From Proteus cibi (lineage in GTDB: Bacteria > Pseudomonadota > Gammaproteobacteria > Enterobacterales > Enterobacteriaceae): a stretch of DNA of 64,000 bases. Location of the stretch: contig NZ_PENW01000016.1 of assembly GCF_003144405.1 (NCBI RefSeq), forward strand, positions 1 through 64,000. Direction: 5' to 3'. Position 1 is the first letter of the stretch. Every line of letters starts with the position of its first letter. The position numbers were made by a program, and so were the translations under genes. The notes below the pieces were generated by a model. The model ran no database searches. It saw only the letters and a program-made list of their open reading frames with translations, and was not told the origin of the DNA. Shown here one piece after another: positions 48,275 to 56,305 of this stretch.

Positions 48275-48900
48275 GCGACTTTAAAGAATATGCGCCAGTG
48301 AGTGATGAACAGCTCGGTTTCTTTATTGATTCCTCTCGTTGCTCGGGTTGTAAAGCTTGCCAAGTGGCATGCAAAGATAAAAATAATTTAGAAGTAGGAC
48401 GCCGTTTTCGCCGTATTTATGAAGTCAAAGGTGGCGGTTTTGCACCAACAGGACAAGGTGGTCTGGTTAATAATGTTTTTGCTTATACATTGACGATTTC
48501 TTGTAATCACTGTACCGATCCTGTTTGTGTGAAAAACTGCCCGACTACTGCCATGCATAAGCGTGAAGGTGATGGCATTGTCCGTGTCGATACCTCTAAA
48601 TGTGTAGGTTGTGGTTACTGCGCTTGGTCATGTCCTTATGGTGCACCACAAATGAATGAAGAAACCGGGCAGATGTCAAAATGCGATTTTTGTATCGACC
48701 TGTTAGCAGAAGGCAAAAACCCAATTTGTGTTGATACCTGTCCACTCAATGCGATTAAGTTTGGCAAGATTAAAGAGTTAAGGGCGAAATACGGGCATTT
48801 AAACCAAGTTCAAGGATTACCCGATTTTACGCTGACAAACCCGAATTTAGTGATCAAACCTCATACAGGGGCGACGAAAAAGGGAGGAGTTCAAGCATGA
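48271..48900 (+). CDS. DmsB-type iron-sulfur electron transfer subunit
   Basis: A 209-residue polyferredoxin with four cluster motifs: CSGCKACQVACKD, CNHCTDPVCVKNCP, CVGCGYCAWSCPYGAP and CDFCIDLLAEGKNPICVDTCP. Same arrangement as DmsB, carrying electrons from the membrane anchor to the catalytic subunit. Its ATG overlaps the DmsA-like stop (ATGA), and its own stop overlaps the next gene, so the three are translationally coupled. Confidence 0.95.
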   Translation: MSDFKEYAPVSDEQLGFFIDSSRCSGCKACQVACKDKNNLEVGRRFRRIYEVKGGGFAPTGQGGLVNNVFAYTLTISCNHCTDPVCVKNCPTTAMHKREGDGIVRVDTSKCVGCGYCAWSCPYGAPQMNEETGQMSKCDFCIDLLAEGKNPICVDTCPLNAIKFGKIKELRAKYGHLNQVQGLPDFTLTNPNLVIKPHTGATKKGGVQA

Positions 48901-49769
48901 GTGAATGGCCATTAGTTACCTTTACTTTATTCGTCCAAAGTTCTGTGGGTGTGACTATTTTCACCGCCCTTTATTTTTGCTGGCTAGAAACGGAAATTGG
49001 TCATCAAAGAGCAACCGTTGCTATGCGTCCTGTGTTATTAACGGGGGCTATTTTAGGTTGCTTAGGATTATTAGCCTCAACTTTACACATGGGATATCCA
49101 TGGAATGCTTTTCATGCATTACGCCATATATCTTCATCATGGCTAAGTCGTGAAATCATATTTGCTGCAGTTTATCTTGGTGCGTTGTGTCTATATACCT
49201 TAATTGTTTTGATAAAAGGGCATATGAATAAAACCATACTGGCAATTATTGGTTTGCTTGGCATCATCGATATATTCTGTATGGCATCACTGTATTACAA
49301 CACATCAATGCTGACCTGGCAGCACGCAAATACCTATTTTATGTTTATAGGTGCACTCTTTACAGCGGGGGTTGTTATTGCATTATCAATAACCGCATTT
49401 CGTGTTAAAGCATTTGTGAATGATGCGTTAGCAAAAAGGATTGTAATAAGTGCATTAGTGGTTGTTTTCCTTGCTGTAACATTACGTATGGTTATACAGC
49501 CTTTCTATTTGGAGTGGATGTCAGAAGTCATTTCAACAAATGATGCAATAACGTTCCCTCATACGCCTATCATTGCGTATAATGAAACATTCGGATTAAG
49601 AATATCTGCATGGCTTATGTCAGTTTTTGGTATTTTAATGATGGGGTACAGCGTATGGAAATATCGCCATGCTGTATTTACTTCAGGATTGCGTATGGTG
49701 TTAGCAAGTAGCGCAATAATACTGATTGCAGAGATCCTCAATCGTTTTGCATTCTTTATTGTTAAGTAG
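48897..49769 (+). CDS. DmsC-type membrane anchor subunit
   Basis: A 290-residue integral membrane protein with eight predicted helices. MSEWPLVTFTLFVQSSVGVT and GYPWNAFHALRHISSSWLSRE, with the conserved HisAla region, match DmsC-type anchors that oxidise menaquinol. It completes a DmsABC-like reductase. Overlaps the end of the DmsB-like gene by ATGA. Confidence 0.92.
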   Translation: MSEWPLVTFTLFVQSSVGVTIFTALYFCWLETEIGHQRATVAMRPVLLTGAILGCLGLLASTLHMGYPWNAFHALRHISSSWLSREIIFAAVYLGALCLYTLIVLIKGHMNKTILAIIGLLGIIDIFCMASLYYNTSMLTWQHANTYFMFIGALFTAGVVIALSITAFRVKAFVNDALAKRIVISALVVVFLAVTLRMVIQPFYLEWMSEVISTNDAITFPHTPIIAYNETFGLRISAWLMSVFGILMMGYSVWKYRHAVFTSGLRMVLASSAIILIAEILNRFAFFIVK

Positions 49770-49783
49770 TGGAGTAGTGATGT

Positions 49784-50668
49784 ATGAGGCGTTTTATTAA
49801 GGTGGATCTTCCGCCTGAACCAATTATTAATGATAAATGTGTGAGAAAACGCCTCAAACAAAGCCTATGTGATAGTTGCTCCAAAGTGTGTCCTGTGGGC
49901 GCTATCACTTTTGCTCATTTAGATGTAAAAATAGATAATGAACTCTGTTTTCAATGTGGTAATTGTCTATTTACCTGTCCCGTTGACGCGATAGAAAATA
50001 TTGCCCCTCACGAAAGAACACACCAAGATAATTACCTAGTTGTTAATCACGATGAACCGTTAGCAAGTACAGAAGAATTATTAGTGTGGCACCGGCAATA
50101 TCAAATTAGAGGAATGAAGATAGCACAGCCTTTAGTGGATAAATGGCTTCCTGTTTTAGCAAACTTAAATCTTCGATTAAAAATATTACAAGAGCCTATT
50201 TGGCAATTAATAATCACTGAACCTACTGATATTGATAGTGGGCGCCGTTTTATGCTTTTTCGTCAAAAACTAGATGAAAAACCACTCAATAAAGATCAAG
50301 TAAGAACAGGATTAAATGCAAGAAAACAACTTTATCCTGAAGACAGTTGGTTCCACATTCAGTTAGATAAAGACAGTTGTATTCTTTGTTCTGCCTGCGC
50401 CAAAGTATGTGATGAAGGTGCGATTGAACTTGAAAATAATATATTCACGATTGATGAAAAACGTTGTACGGGGTGTATGAGTTGTGAGGTGGTTTGTTTT
50501 CCTAAATCCATTCATGTTAATGAAAAAGTGGCTAAAAATAATGAGCCAACACACTACCATTATTATGATGCCCACTGTGAAAAATGCCGTTTAGCCTTTT
50601 TATCGTGGACTCCAGAAGCAAAATTGTGCCCGATTTGCATACAACATCAGAAGCAAGGTTGGTTATAA
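49784..50668 (+). CDS. 4Fe-4S polyferredoxin in the DMSO-type operon
   Basis: A 294-residue cytoplasmic protein with two pairs of ferredoxin motifs: CDSCSKVCPVGAI and CFQCGNCLFTCPVDAI near the N-terminus, and CILCSACAKVCDEGAI and CTGCMSCEVVCFPKSI near the C-terminus. A CxxC...CPIC zinc-ribbon-like tail (HCEKCRLAFLSW, LCPICIQH) ends it. About 100 residues between the pairs have no recognisable motif. Shine-Dalgarno GGAG at 49771. NapF-like in idea, but larger. It takes the position often held by a DmsD/TorD chaperone gene. It might help assemble the reductase or feed electrons (inference). Confidence 0.75.
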   Translation: MRRFIKVDLPPEPIINDKCVRKRLKQSLCDSCSKVCPVGAITFAHLDVKIDNELCFQCGNCLFTCPVDAIENIAPHERTHQDNYLVVNHDEPLASTEELLVWHRQYQIRGMKIAQPLVDKWLPVLANLNLRLKILQEPIWQLIITEPTDIDSGRRFMLFRQKLDEKPLNKDQVRTGLNARKQLYPEDSWFHIQLDKDSCILCSACAKVCDEGAIELENNIFTIDEKRCTGCMSCEVVCFPKSIHVNEKVAKNNEPTHYHYYDAHCEKCRLAFLSWTPEAKLCPICIQHQKQGWL

Positions 50669-50796
50669 TCTCTCTTAAATACACTTAAGTTATTTATTGC
50701 TAAATAAGGTAATATTCTTATTGTAATTCGCAATAGGATATTGATTTTACTTATTTTTTATTAAATTGCGAAAGTGATCAAATAGAATGGGAGCCT

Positions 50797-51822
50797 ATGA
50801 TGAAAACAACTGTTTTACCTGCGGATATGTTAGAAATTGCCATTACAGAGCCAGGTGGTATAGATAAATTACAACCCCAACTATCACCGATACCGTCACT
50901 TCCTCCACATTATCTTTTGATCAAAGTTGCAGCTTCCGGTGTTAACCGCCCTGATGTTTTCCAACGTCAAGGTAGTTATCCGCCACCAGCAGATGCTTCT
51001 CCTATTCCTGGCCTTGAAGTTGCTGGAGAGGTTGTCGCATTAGGTGAAGGCTGCACAAAATGGCAGTTAGGAGATAGAGTCTGTGCTTTAGTTGCTGGTG
51101 GTGGTTATGCTCAATATTGTATTGCACATGAAGACATTGCATTACCGTCAATGAATTTAACAGATATTGAAGCAGCGGCATTGCCTGAAAATTTCTTTAC
51201 TGTCTGGGCTAATTTATTTCAGTTAGGGAAGCTAAAACAAGGTGAATCTGTTCTGATCCATGGTGGAACATCGGGAATTGGATCAACTGCCATCATGCTT
51301 GCCCACACAATAGGTGCAACCGTTTATACTACGGTCGGCTCTGAAGAAAAAGCAGTCGTAGCACGCGATCTTGGCGCTGATTATGTCATCAATTACAAAC
51401 AAATCGATTTTGCTAAAGAAATTCCTATTTTAACTGAAGGGAAAGGTGTTGATGTTATTCTTGATATTATTGGTGGGGATTACATAGAAAAAAATTATCA
51501 AGTTGCCAGTAAGTTTGGGCGCGTTATACAAGTAGGTATGATGAAAGGAATGCCTAAAAATTTAAATATGATGCCAATGATGATTAAGCGTTTAATTCAT
51601 ACTGGTTCAACAATGCGCTCTCGTTCAATAGAAGAGAAGGCACAAATAGCACAAGAATTGAAACAGCAAGTGTGGCCACTCATTGCTGAAGGAAAAATCA
51701 AACCAATCATTAATGCTATTTTTCCATTAAAAGACGTAGGGAAAGCACATGAGTTAATGGAGTCTGGTGATTTAATTGGTAAAGTGATGCTTGAAACTTT
51801 GTCTTATAACGGAAAAGAGTAA
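50797..51822 (+). CDS. NAD(P)H-quinone oxidoreductase, PIG3/QOR-type
   Basis: A 341-residue zinc-free medium-chain reductase of the quinone oxidoreductase PIG3 family. ASGVNRPDVFQRQGSYPPP and PGLEVAGEVVALGEGC form the catalytic domain; HGGTSGIGSTAIMLAHTIGA is the nucleotide-binding motif. Predicted to use NADPH to reduce quinones or enones. A separate transcription unit: no overlap with the polyferredoxin gene and 128 nt of AT-rich spacing upstream. A terminator follows. Confidence 0.88.
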   Translation: MMKTTVLPADMLEIAITEPGGIDKLQPQLSPIPSLPPHYLLIKVAASGVNRPDVFQRQGSYPPPADASPIPGLEVAGEVVALGEGCTKWQLGDRVCALVAGGGYAQYCIAHEDIALPSMNLTDIEAAALPENFFTVWANLFQLGKLKQGESVLIHGGTSGIGSTAIMLAHTIGATVYTTVGSEEKAVVARDLGADYVINYKQIDFAKEIPILTEGKGVDVILDIIGGDYIEKNYQVASKFGRVIQVGMMKGMPKNLNMMPMMIKRLIHTGSTMRSRSIEEKAQIAQELKQQVWPLIAEGKIKPIINAIFPLKDVGKAHELMESGDLIGKVMLETLSYNGKE

Positions 51823-51895
51823 AAAAAAGAGTGCTTAAAACTTATTTGATATAAGAGAAAGCACTTATTTTACTTTCTAAAAAGCGAATATTCCG

Positions 51896-51928
51896 AAAAA
51901 CACATGTCCATATTTCATGTGTTTTTTT
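51896..51928 (+). terminator. Intrinsic terminator after the quinone oxidoreductase gene
   Basis: AAAAACACATG (51896-51906) and CATGTGTTTTTTT (51916-51928) pair, T-run included. Confidence 0.82.
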
Positions 51929-51930
51929 AT

Positions 51931-52334
51931 ATATTGAAGAAAAAATGAATAACATTTAAATAAATAAATTCTTATTTCAGATAAGCAATTTAATATCTGT
52001 TCTTTTTAATAGACATTAATCAATACAACTATTCATTGATTCTGATTAAGATAGGTTTAAATGTTGACCTTAGCAAAAATAATATCACATTTACAGAAAT
52101 ATAACTTAAATCAAAATTGATAATAATTTAAAGAAACTAACAAATAAAGCTAAATCATTTATCATTAAAGTGTCATTTACCTAAATCAAATTAGAAAAAT
52201 ATTAACTGATATCAATAAAATAAAGAAGATTCTTACTCATCATGTGGTATATCATTTGAATAAGGATTAATTATTGACGATTAATAAACACAATTCTCAT
52301 TAAAACAGATAATAAAAATTTATATATAGGTGCG
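51931..52334 (+). promoter_or_regulatory. Long AT-rich upstream region of the decarboxylase homologue
   Basis: No ORF. AATCAAT (52018-52024) and ATTGATT (52035-52041) form a perfect inverted repeat with a 10-nt spacer. Near the gene, TTGACG (~52274) is a possible -35 element without a strong -10. A 500-nt spacer implies regulated expression (inference). Confidence 0.4.
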
Positions 52335-54173
52335 ATGATGGCAAATTACAAACAAACCTGTCTGAGTGCTACAGAGCGTGTATACCATACCCGAACCATT
52401 GATACTCTTATATGTTATCATCGAGAGATGGCAAAAATACTAATGAATAGTGAGTATTCTTTTTCTAAAGCAAATAAAGTGAAAAGAAATAATAGTGAGA
52501 GTTTAGAAGCCAAATTAAAAAGTAACACTATTGAAAAAAAAGCAGTAGATAATGCTTATGAAAGTATTTTAGAAACTTTAAAACAGCAAAACAGTTATCA
52601 TCAATCTGATATTGAACCCTATTTCGCACATCATCATTCGCAAGTGATGCAATTGGCGAAATTCGGTTATCTTTCTGCATTAGCATACAATTCAGATAAT
52701 GTTTTTAATAATCATTCCCCCTTACTAAAAGAACAAGAAAAAAAAATTACAGGCGATCTCTGTAAATTAATCGGTTTCTCATCAGAAGATGCATTTGGTC
52801 ATATCACAACAAGTCATACTCTTGCTTGTTATGAAATATTATGGGCGATCAGAAATTTAAAAACATTACCAATGGCAATTGCTCGCCATCCAAAATCACG
52901 AGATTTAGTTGCAGATAAAAAAGCCTTTGAGTTATTCAATATGTCTGTCACAGATATTTTAGCAATAAGTGAACAGCTTAATGAGCGTGGGATTTTTGAT
53001 GATGTTAGTCATTTAACATGCCGAGGAACGGGCATGACAAAAACAATGCATTTAGGAAAATTACTTGTTCCCGTTTCCCGCTTTGAATTTTGGAAAAAAG
53101 CAATGGATATACTTGGGTTGGGGTATGACAACCTTATTGCATTGCCTATCGATGAAACATTTAAAACAGATACTGAAAAAACACGTAGTATTGTTTTTCG
53201 TCTGATTGAACAAGGTGAGCCTATTCTTGGTGTTATAGGAATATTAGGCGCACCGTCTTATGGTTGTGTTGATAAGTTAAAACCACTTTTTGAACTAAGA
53301 AAAGAGTGTGAGGAAAAATACAACAATTCCTTTTATATCCATATTGATGCATCACAATTTGGTTATATGAAAAGCTTATTTCTTGATGATAATTATGACC
53401 TCATCCCTTATCAGATTTTATGTAAGAAATTAAAGAAAGAAGCACCATTACTCGAATTGACACCAGAAATATATGAAAGTATCACACAACTTTCTCTCGC
53501 TGATTCAGTCTCTTTTGAACCGTTTCAAGCTGGATTTTCTCCTTATCCTACAGGTGTAGTATGTATTAAAGATGCGCGTATTAGTCGTTTTTTAACAAAT
53601 CCCCCTAGATTATGTCCAGAGCAAGCTGATGATGTTCCTGAAATTGATGGTATACAATCCGCACCAGCAGTAGCGTCGATGTGGAGTGTGCATCAACTCT
53701 ATCCTTTTACTTCATCTGGATATGGTAAATATGCACAAATTCAATGGGAAACGCGTATCAAACTTGAACTATTCTTTAATCAAGCAAGTGCTTTCGAAAA
53801 AGAAGGTGAGTACTATTATATTCGTGTTTTATCAGCATCTGATTTTAATAAATTAAATTTTGCGATTGTAAAGAAAGGAAACACGGACTTAGAAACGCAA
53901 AATGATCTGAATAAAAAAATCTATGAAAACTTGGTGATAAAAAGTCATCATAAACAAGATTTAAGTTTATTAACGCTTTGTGCCCGCAATAGTGATGATG
54001 CACCCGCGCAGTTTTGTTTTGAGTGCGGTTTTGATAGTAATGAGTGGGAAACTATCAAACACTTAAATTTGTTGCAACTGACTATAAAAAGTACTGAAAT
54101 TTGTGATAAACAACAAATTAAGAATGGATATCAATATATTAAGAAAGTGGTTTTATCTGCATTAGACAAGTAG
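52335..54173 (+). CDS. Tyrosine-decarboxylase-like group II protein lacking the PLP lysine
   Basis: A 612-residue homologue of bacterial tyrosine decarboxylase (E. faecalis TyrDC, about 620 aa), aligning over most of its length: LWAIRNLKTLPMAI, LLVPVSRFEFWKKAMDILG, GEPILGVIGILGAPSYGCVD, FYIHIDASQFGYM and PTGVVCIKDARISRFL. The Asp pairing with the cofactor ring is kept (D338 in HIDAS). The invariant DPHK is replaced by EPFQ: the PLP-binding Lys is Gln398 and the preceding His is Phe397. The His that stacks on PLP is Phe250. So it should not form the normal internal aldimine. A pseudoenzyme, a PLP-independent sensor or a divergent activity are all possible. No antiporter or partner enzyme is adjacent. 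The reading frame is intact. Confidence 0.85.
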   Translation: MMANYKQTCLSATERVYHTRTIDTLICYHREMAKILMNSEYSFSKANKVKRNNSESLEAKLKSNTIEKKAVDNAYESILETLKQQNSYHQSDIEPYFAHHHSQVMQLAKFGYLSALAYNSDNVFNNHSPLLKEQEKKITGDLCKLIGFSSEDAFGHITTSHTLACYEILWAIRNLKTLPMAIARHPKSRDLVADKKAFELFNMSVTDILAISEQLNERGIFDDVSHLTCRGTGMTKTMHLGKLLVPVSRFEFWKKAMDILGLGYDNLIALPIDETFKTDTEKTRSIVFRLIEQGEPILGVIGILGAPSYGCVDKLKPLFELRKECEEKYNNSFYIHIDASQFGYMKSLFLDDNYDLIPYQILCKKLKKEAPLLELTPEIYESITQLSLADSVSFEPFQAGFSPYPTGVVCIKDARISRFLTNPPRLCPEQADDVPEIDGIQSAPAVASMWSVHQLYPFTSSGYGKYAQIQWETRIKLELFFNQASAFEKEGEYYYIRVLSASDFNKLNFAIVKKGNTDLETQNDLNKKIYENLVIKSHHKQDLSLLTLCARNSDDAPAQFCFECGFDSNEWETIKHLNLLQLTIKSTEICDKQQIKNGYQYIKKVVLSALDK

Positions 54174-54221
54174 CGATATCTCATTTTTGTTATATTTCCT
54201 ACAATTAAAATAATTTTTGTT

Positions 54222-54266
54222 AAAAAGCGAAGTAGTGGGTTATTACTCATTATCTTCGCTTTTTTA
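54222..54266 (+). terminator. Intrinsic terminator after the decarboxylase homologue
   Basis: AAAAAGCGAAG (54222-54232) and CTTCGCTTTTTT (54254-54265) pair with a 21-nt loop. Confidence 0.75.
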
Positions 54267-54413
54267 ATTGGGCTAAAGGTGACGCTGTCACTTAAAGTAT
54301 TCTAAACATGCTTTATTGTTTAGGGTGAATTTCAAGTTAAAAGTGCCTATTTTTTATCCTTCTTTATTAATTATCTTCTTTTTTCTTCACTGATAGCACA
54401 TAAAAGCAAACTA

Positions 54414-54468
54414 GAGAATGATAATCATTCATAATTAATCCTCTTATTTGAAAATAATAATCATAGAT
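54414..54468 (+). promoter_or_regulatory. Fur box plus a weaker second Fur-like site
   Basis: GAGAATGATAATCATTCAT (54414-54432) matches the Fur consensus at 15 of 19 positions and has the perfect core AATGATAATCATT. GAAAATAATAATCATAGAT (54450-54468) matches at 13 of 19. The nearest downstream gene is the NfeR-like regulator. Confidence 0.6.
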
Positions 54469-54495
54469 AAATCATGTTGTTAATAAGGTGAACGA

Positions 54496-54581
54496 TTTAG
54501 ATATACATTTAGATATATCTAAAACTTGATCATTTAGATATATCGGATTATATTGTGCTATATAAATTCGATATATCTAAA
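54496..54581 (+). promoter_or_regulatory. Cluster of palindromic operators for the NfeR-like regulator
   Basis: TTTAGATATATCTAAA (54508-54523) is a perfect 16-bp palindrome. The half-site TTTAGATATA recurs at 54496-54505, TTTAGATATATC at 54533-54544 and, inverted, GATATATCTAAA at 54570-54581, ending 17 nt before the gene start. The density and position indicate autoregulation. Confidence 0.65.
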
Positions 54582-54598
54582 ACAATGAGGGAATATTT

Positions 54599-55471
54599 AT
54601 GATGATTCGAGCATTAAACTCACTTTATCAACAGCGTGCTGAAAATGGCGAACATGGTAGTCATGGACATGGTCACGGAAAAGGGCGTTGTAGTGGTAAA
54701 GGTAAACATAACCGACACCAAGAAAATCATGGTGAGCATTGCTGTCATGGTGAACACGATCATGGACGCGAAAGTCATGGTGAGCATTGCTGCCATGGTG
54801 AACACGGTCATGGACACGAAAGTCATGGTGAGCATTGCTGCCATGGTGAACACGGTCATGGACATGAAAGTCGTGGCGAATGCTGTCACGGTGAACATGG
54901 TTCTGATGGGCATGGAAAACAACGTGGTCGTGGATGTGGTGGTAGAGGTAAAGGTCAAGGTCGTCAATTAAAACGTATGTTTGATCATGGTGATTTACGG
55001 GTTTTGCTACTTAGTATGATCTCGAAAAAACCAAGTCATGGTTATGAAATTATTAGAGAAATAGATGAGGCTTCTTCAGGATTATATGTACCTAGCCCTG
55101 GTGTTATTTATCCAACGCTAACACTGCTTGAAGAGCAAGATCTATTAGTTGCTACGATTGCAGAAAAAGGTCGTAAAAACTATAGCATTACCTCTGAAGG
55201 CATTGCATTTTTAGCAGAACATAAAGATATAGACGCCAATATCCAACGAAAACTAGCTTATGCGAGAGATTTATCTCAAAACGCAGGGGGAGTTTCTGAG
55301 GAAATTGAATCTGCTGTTGGTAAATTAAAAGCCGTTTTACGCCATAAATTAGTATTAAAAGAGCTCTCTGTGGAAAGAGCAGGACGTATTGCTTCTATTC
55401 TTAATGAAGCAGTTGAGAAAATTGAAGCTATCAATGAGGCATTGATCTCAGAGGAAAGGGAAGATGAATAA
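54599..55471 (+). CDS. NfeR/YqjI-like PadR-family metal-responsive regulator
   Basis: A 290-residue protein. The N-terminal ~120 residues are His/Cys/Gly-rich and contain three near-identical 16-residue repeats (ESHGEHCCHGEHGHGH, ~42-89) and a fourth imperfect one. Residues ~125-210 form a PadR winged helix (HGDLRVLLLSMISKKPSHGY, PSPGVIYPTLTLLEEQDLL). A C-terminal helical dimerisation region follows. E. coli YqjI/NfeR, a nickel-responsive repressor of the ferric reductase gene yqjH, has the same layout with a shorter metal-binding arm. yqjH is absent here, so the target may be itself and the small ORF that overlaps its stop. Metal specificity cannot be read from sequence. Mature role: probably metal-relieved repression. 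Confidence 0.85.
   Translation: MMIRALNSLYQQRAENGEHGSHGHGHGKGRCSGKGKHNRHQENHGEHCCHGEHDHGRESHGEHCCHGEHGHGHESHGEHCCHGEHGHGHESRGECCHGEHGSDGHGKQRGRGCGGRGKGQGRQLKRMFDHGDLRVLLLSMISKKPSHGYEIIREIDEASSGLYVPSPGVIYPTLTLLEEQDLLVATIAEKGRKNYSITSEGIAFLAEHKDIDANIQRKLAYARDLSQNAGGVSEEIESAVGKLKAVLRHKLVLKELSVERAGRIASILNEAVEKIEAINEALISEEREDE
54722..54913 (+). repeat. 48-bp tandem repeats inside the PadR regulator gene
   Basis: Three near-perfect 48-bp units (54722-54769, 54770-54817, 54818-54865), then a degenerate shortened copy. Each unit encodes 16 residues with His and a Cys pair. Unit number could vary in frame between strains. Confidence 0.85.
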
Positions 55472-55619
55472 AACAGATACTCAGCGACAAAACTCAAGAA
55501 GAAATAATGAAATAGATAAAGATGAATTAGAGAACAATCCAGCAGTAAAAGAACAAATTTGCCCTAAAATGCCTGTTTCTTACTTTCGTAGAGCGTTACG
55601 TAAACCTGGCAGAATATGA
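55464..55619 (+). CDS. Small ORF (51 aa) coupled to the NfeR-like gene
   Basis: The ATG at 55464 overlaps the last codons of the PadR gene (stop at 55469-55471). A very strong Shine-Dalgarno (GAGGAAAGGGA) lies just upstream, inside the PadR gene. The 51-residue product is hydrophilic: an Arg/Asn/Glu-rich N-terminus, ELENNPAVKEQICPKMPVSY near the middle and a basic C-terminus (FRRALRKPGRI). No signal peptide or membrane helix; a single Cys. I recognise no family. Overlap and Shine-Dalgarno argue for real, coupled translation. A partner or target protein of the regulator is possible (inference). Confidence 0.6.
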   Translation: MNKTDTQRQNSRRNNEIDKDELENNPAVKEQICPKMPVSYFRRALRKPGRI

Positions 55620-55627
55620 TAATGATG

Positions 55628-55657
55628 GACGGGGGTTATAATGGCATAACCTCTGTC
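55628..55657 (+). terminator. Hairpin after the small ORF (terminator-like)
   Basis: GACGGGGGTTAT and ATAACCTCTGTC form a 12-bp stem with two G-T pairs and a 6-nt loop. The following sequence (AGTTCTTCTCTTTTC) is T-rich but not a clean T-run. Confidence 0.5.
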
Positions 55658-56305
55658 AGTTCTTCTCTTTTCTATTTCCCCACCGCATTAACTTATCCTT
55701 ACAGCAAGCTTTCTAACTTATAGAAACTCACAACACGGTTATAAAATTATTCTTTTCAGCTCATAACTATCATTTGCTTAGTTTATATCTTTCTTAATGA
55801 ATAGCGGTAATTTCCTTTTATCTCTCCTTTTTTGATGGTCATTTGTGTCGTTTTTCTTAGGTTACTGTACGAACCTCAAAAAAATCACAAATGATTGTGG
55901 AAATGTTCCACATTAGCGATTATTTTATTTAGGTTAGTGAATCCATTATAAAATTTGAAAACTTAAACCAGAGATATGCTTGAAACAACAATAAATTAAA
56001 TATCGAATCAAAATAATAAACGTTTGTAAGTACTTAAACGAGAATAAGTGCCTTAGTTCAAACGTAGCCTTACTTATAATGCTGGAAGTGAATCAGCAAT
56101 AAATAGTGGCAAGGCAATAACGATATCGGTTTATTTATTGTTAAGAATAGAAATAATGACGCGAATAACTGATTGATATTTATAGAGATATCATCAAATA
56201 AAAATAACAATACGCTCACCAGATAGAACAATCGAACAACTAAATTGATTGTTATGTATTTGCCGTACCTGTTAAACCAACATTTGCAAATTTAGGAATA
56301 TTCGA
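55658..56305 (+). other. Long intergenic region upstream of the porin gene
   Basis: About 650 bases with no ORF I can support. A perfect palindrome at 55896-55912 is listed separately. Before the porin, no strong Shine-Dalgarno is visible (ATTTAGGAAT at 56289-56298 is a possible one). Confidence 0.45.
55896..55912. promoter_or_regulatory. Palindrome TGTGGAA-N3-TTCCACA upstream of the porin gene
   Basis: A perfect 7-bp inverted repeat with a 3-nt spacer. The geometry differs from CRP (TGTGA-N6-TCACA). It may be the operator of a sugar-responsive GntR- or LacI-type repressor (inference), 394 nt before the porin start. Confidence 0.45.

Noticed and set aside
54722-54913. CRISPR-like tandem repeats
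   Set aside because: Units are contiguous, in frame and coding; no spacers and no cas genes.
54620-54967. 115-codon antisense frame of Met/Thr repeats over the PadR gene
   Set aside because: It is the complement of the 48-bp His/Cys repeats; low-complexity and without start signals.
55896-55912. CRP site
   Set aside because: The spacing (7 bases between TGTGG and CCACA) and the G/C in the half-sites do not fit TGTGA-N6-TCACA.
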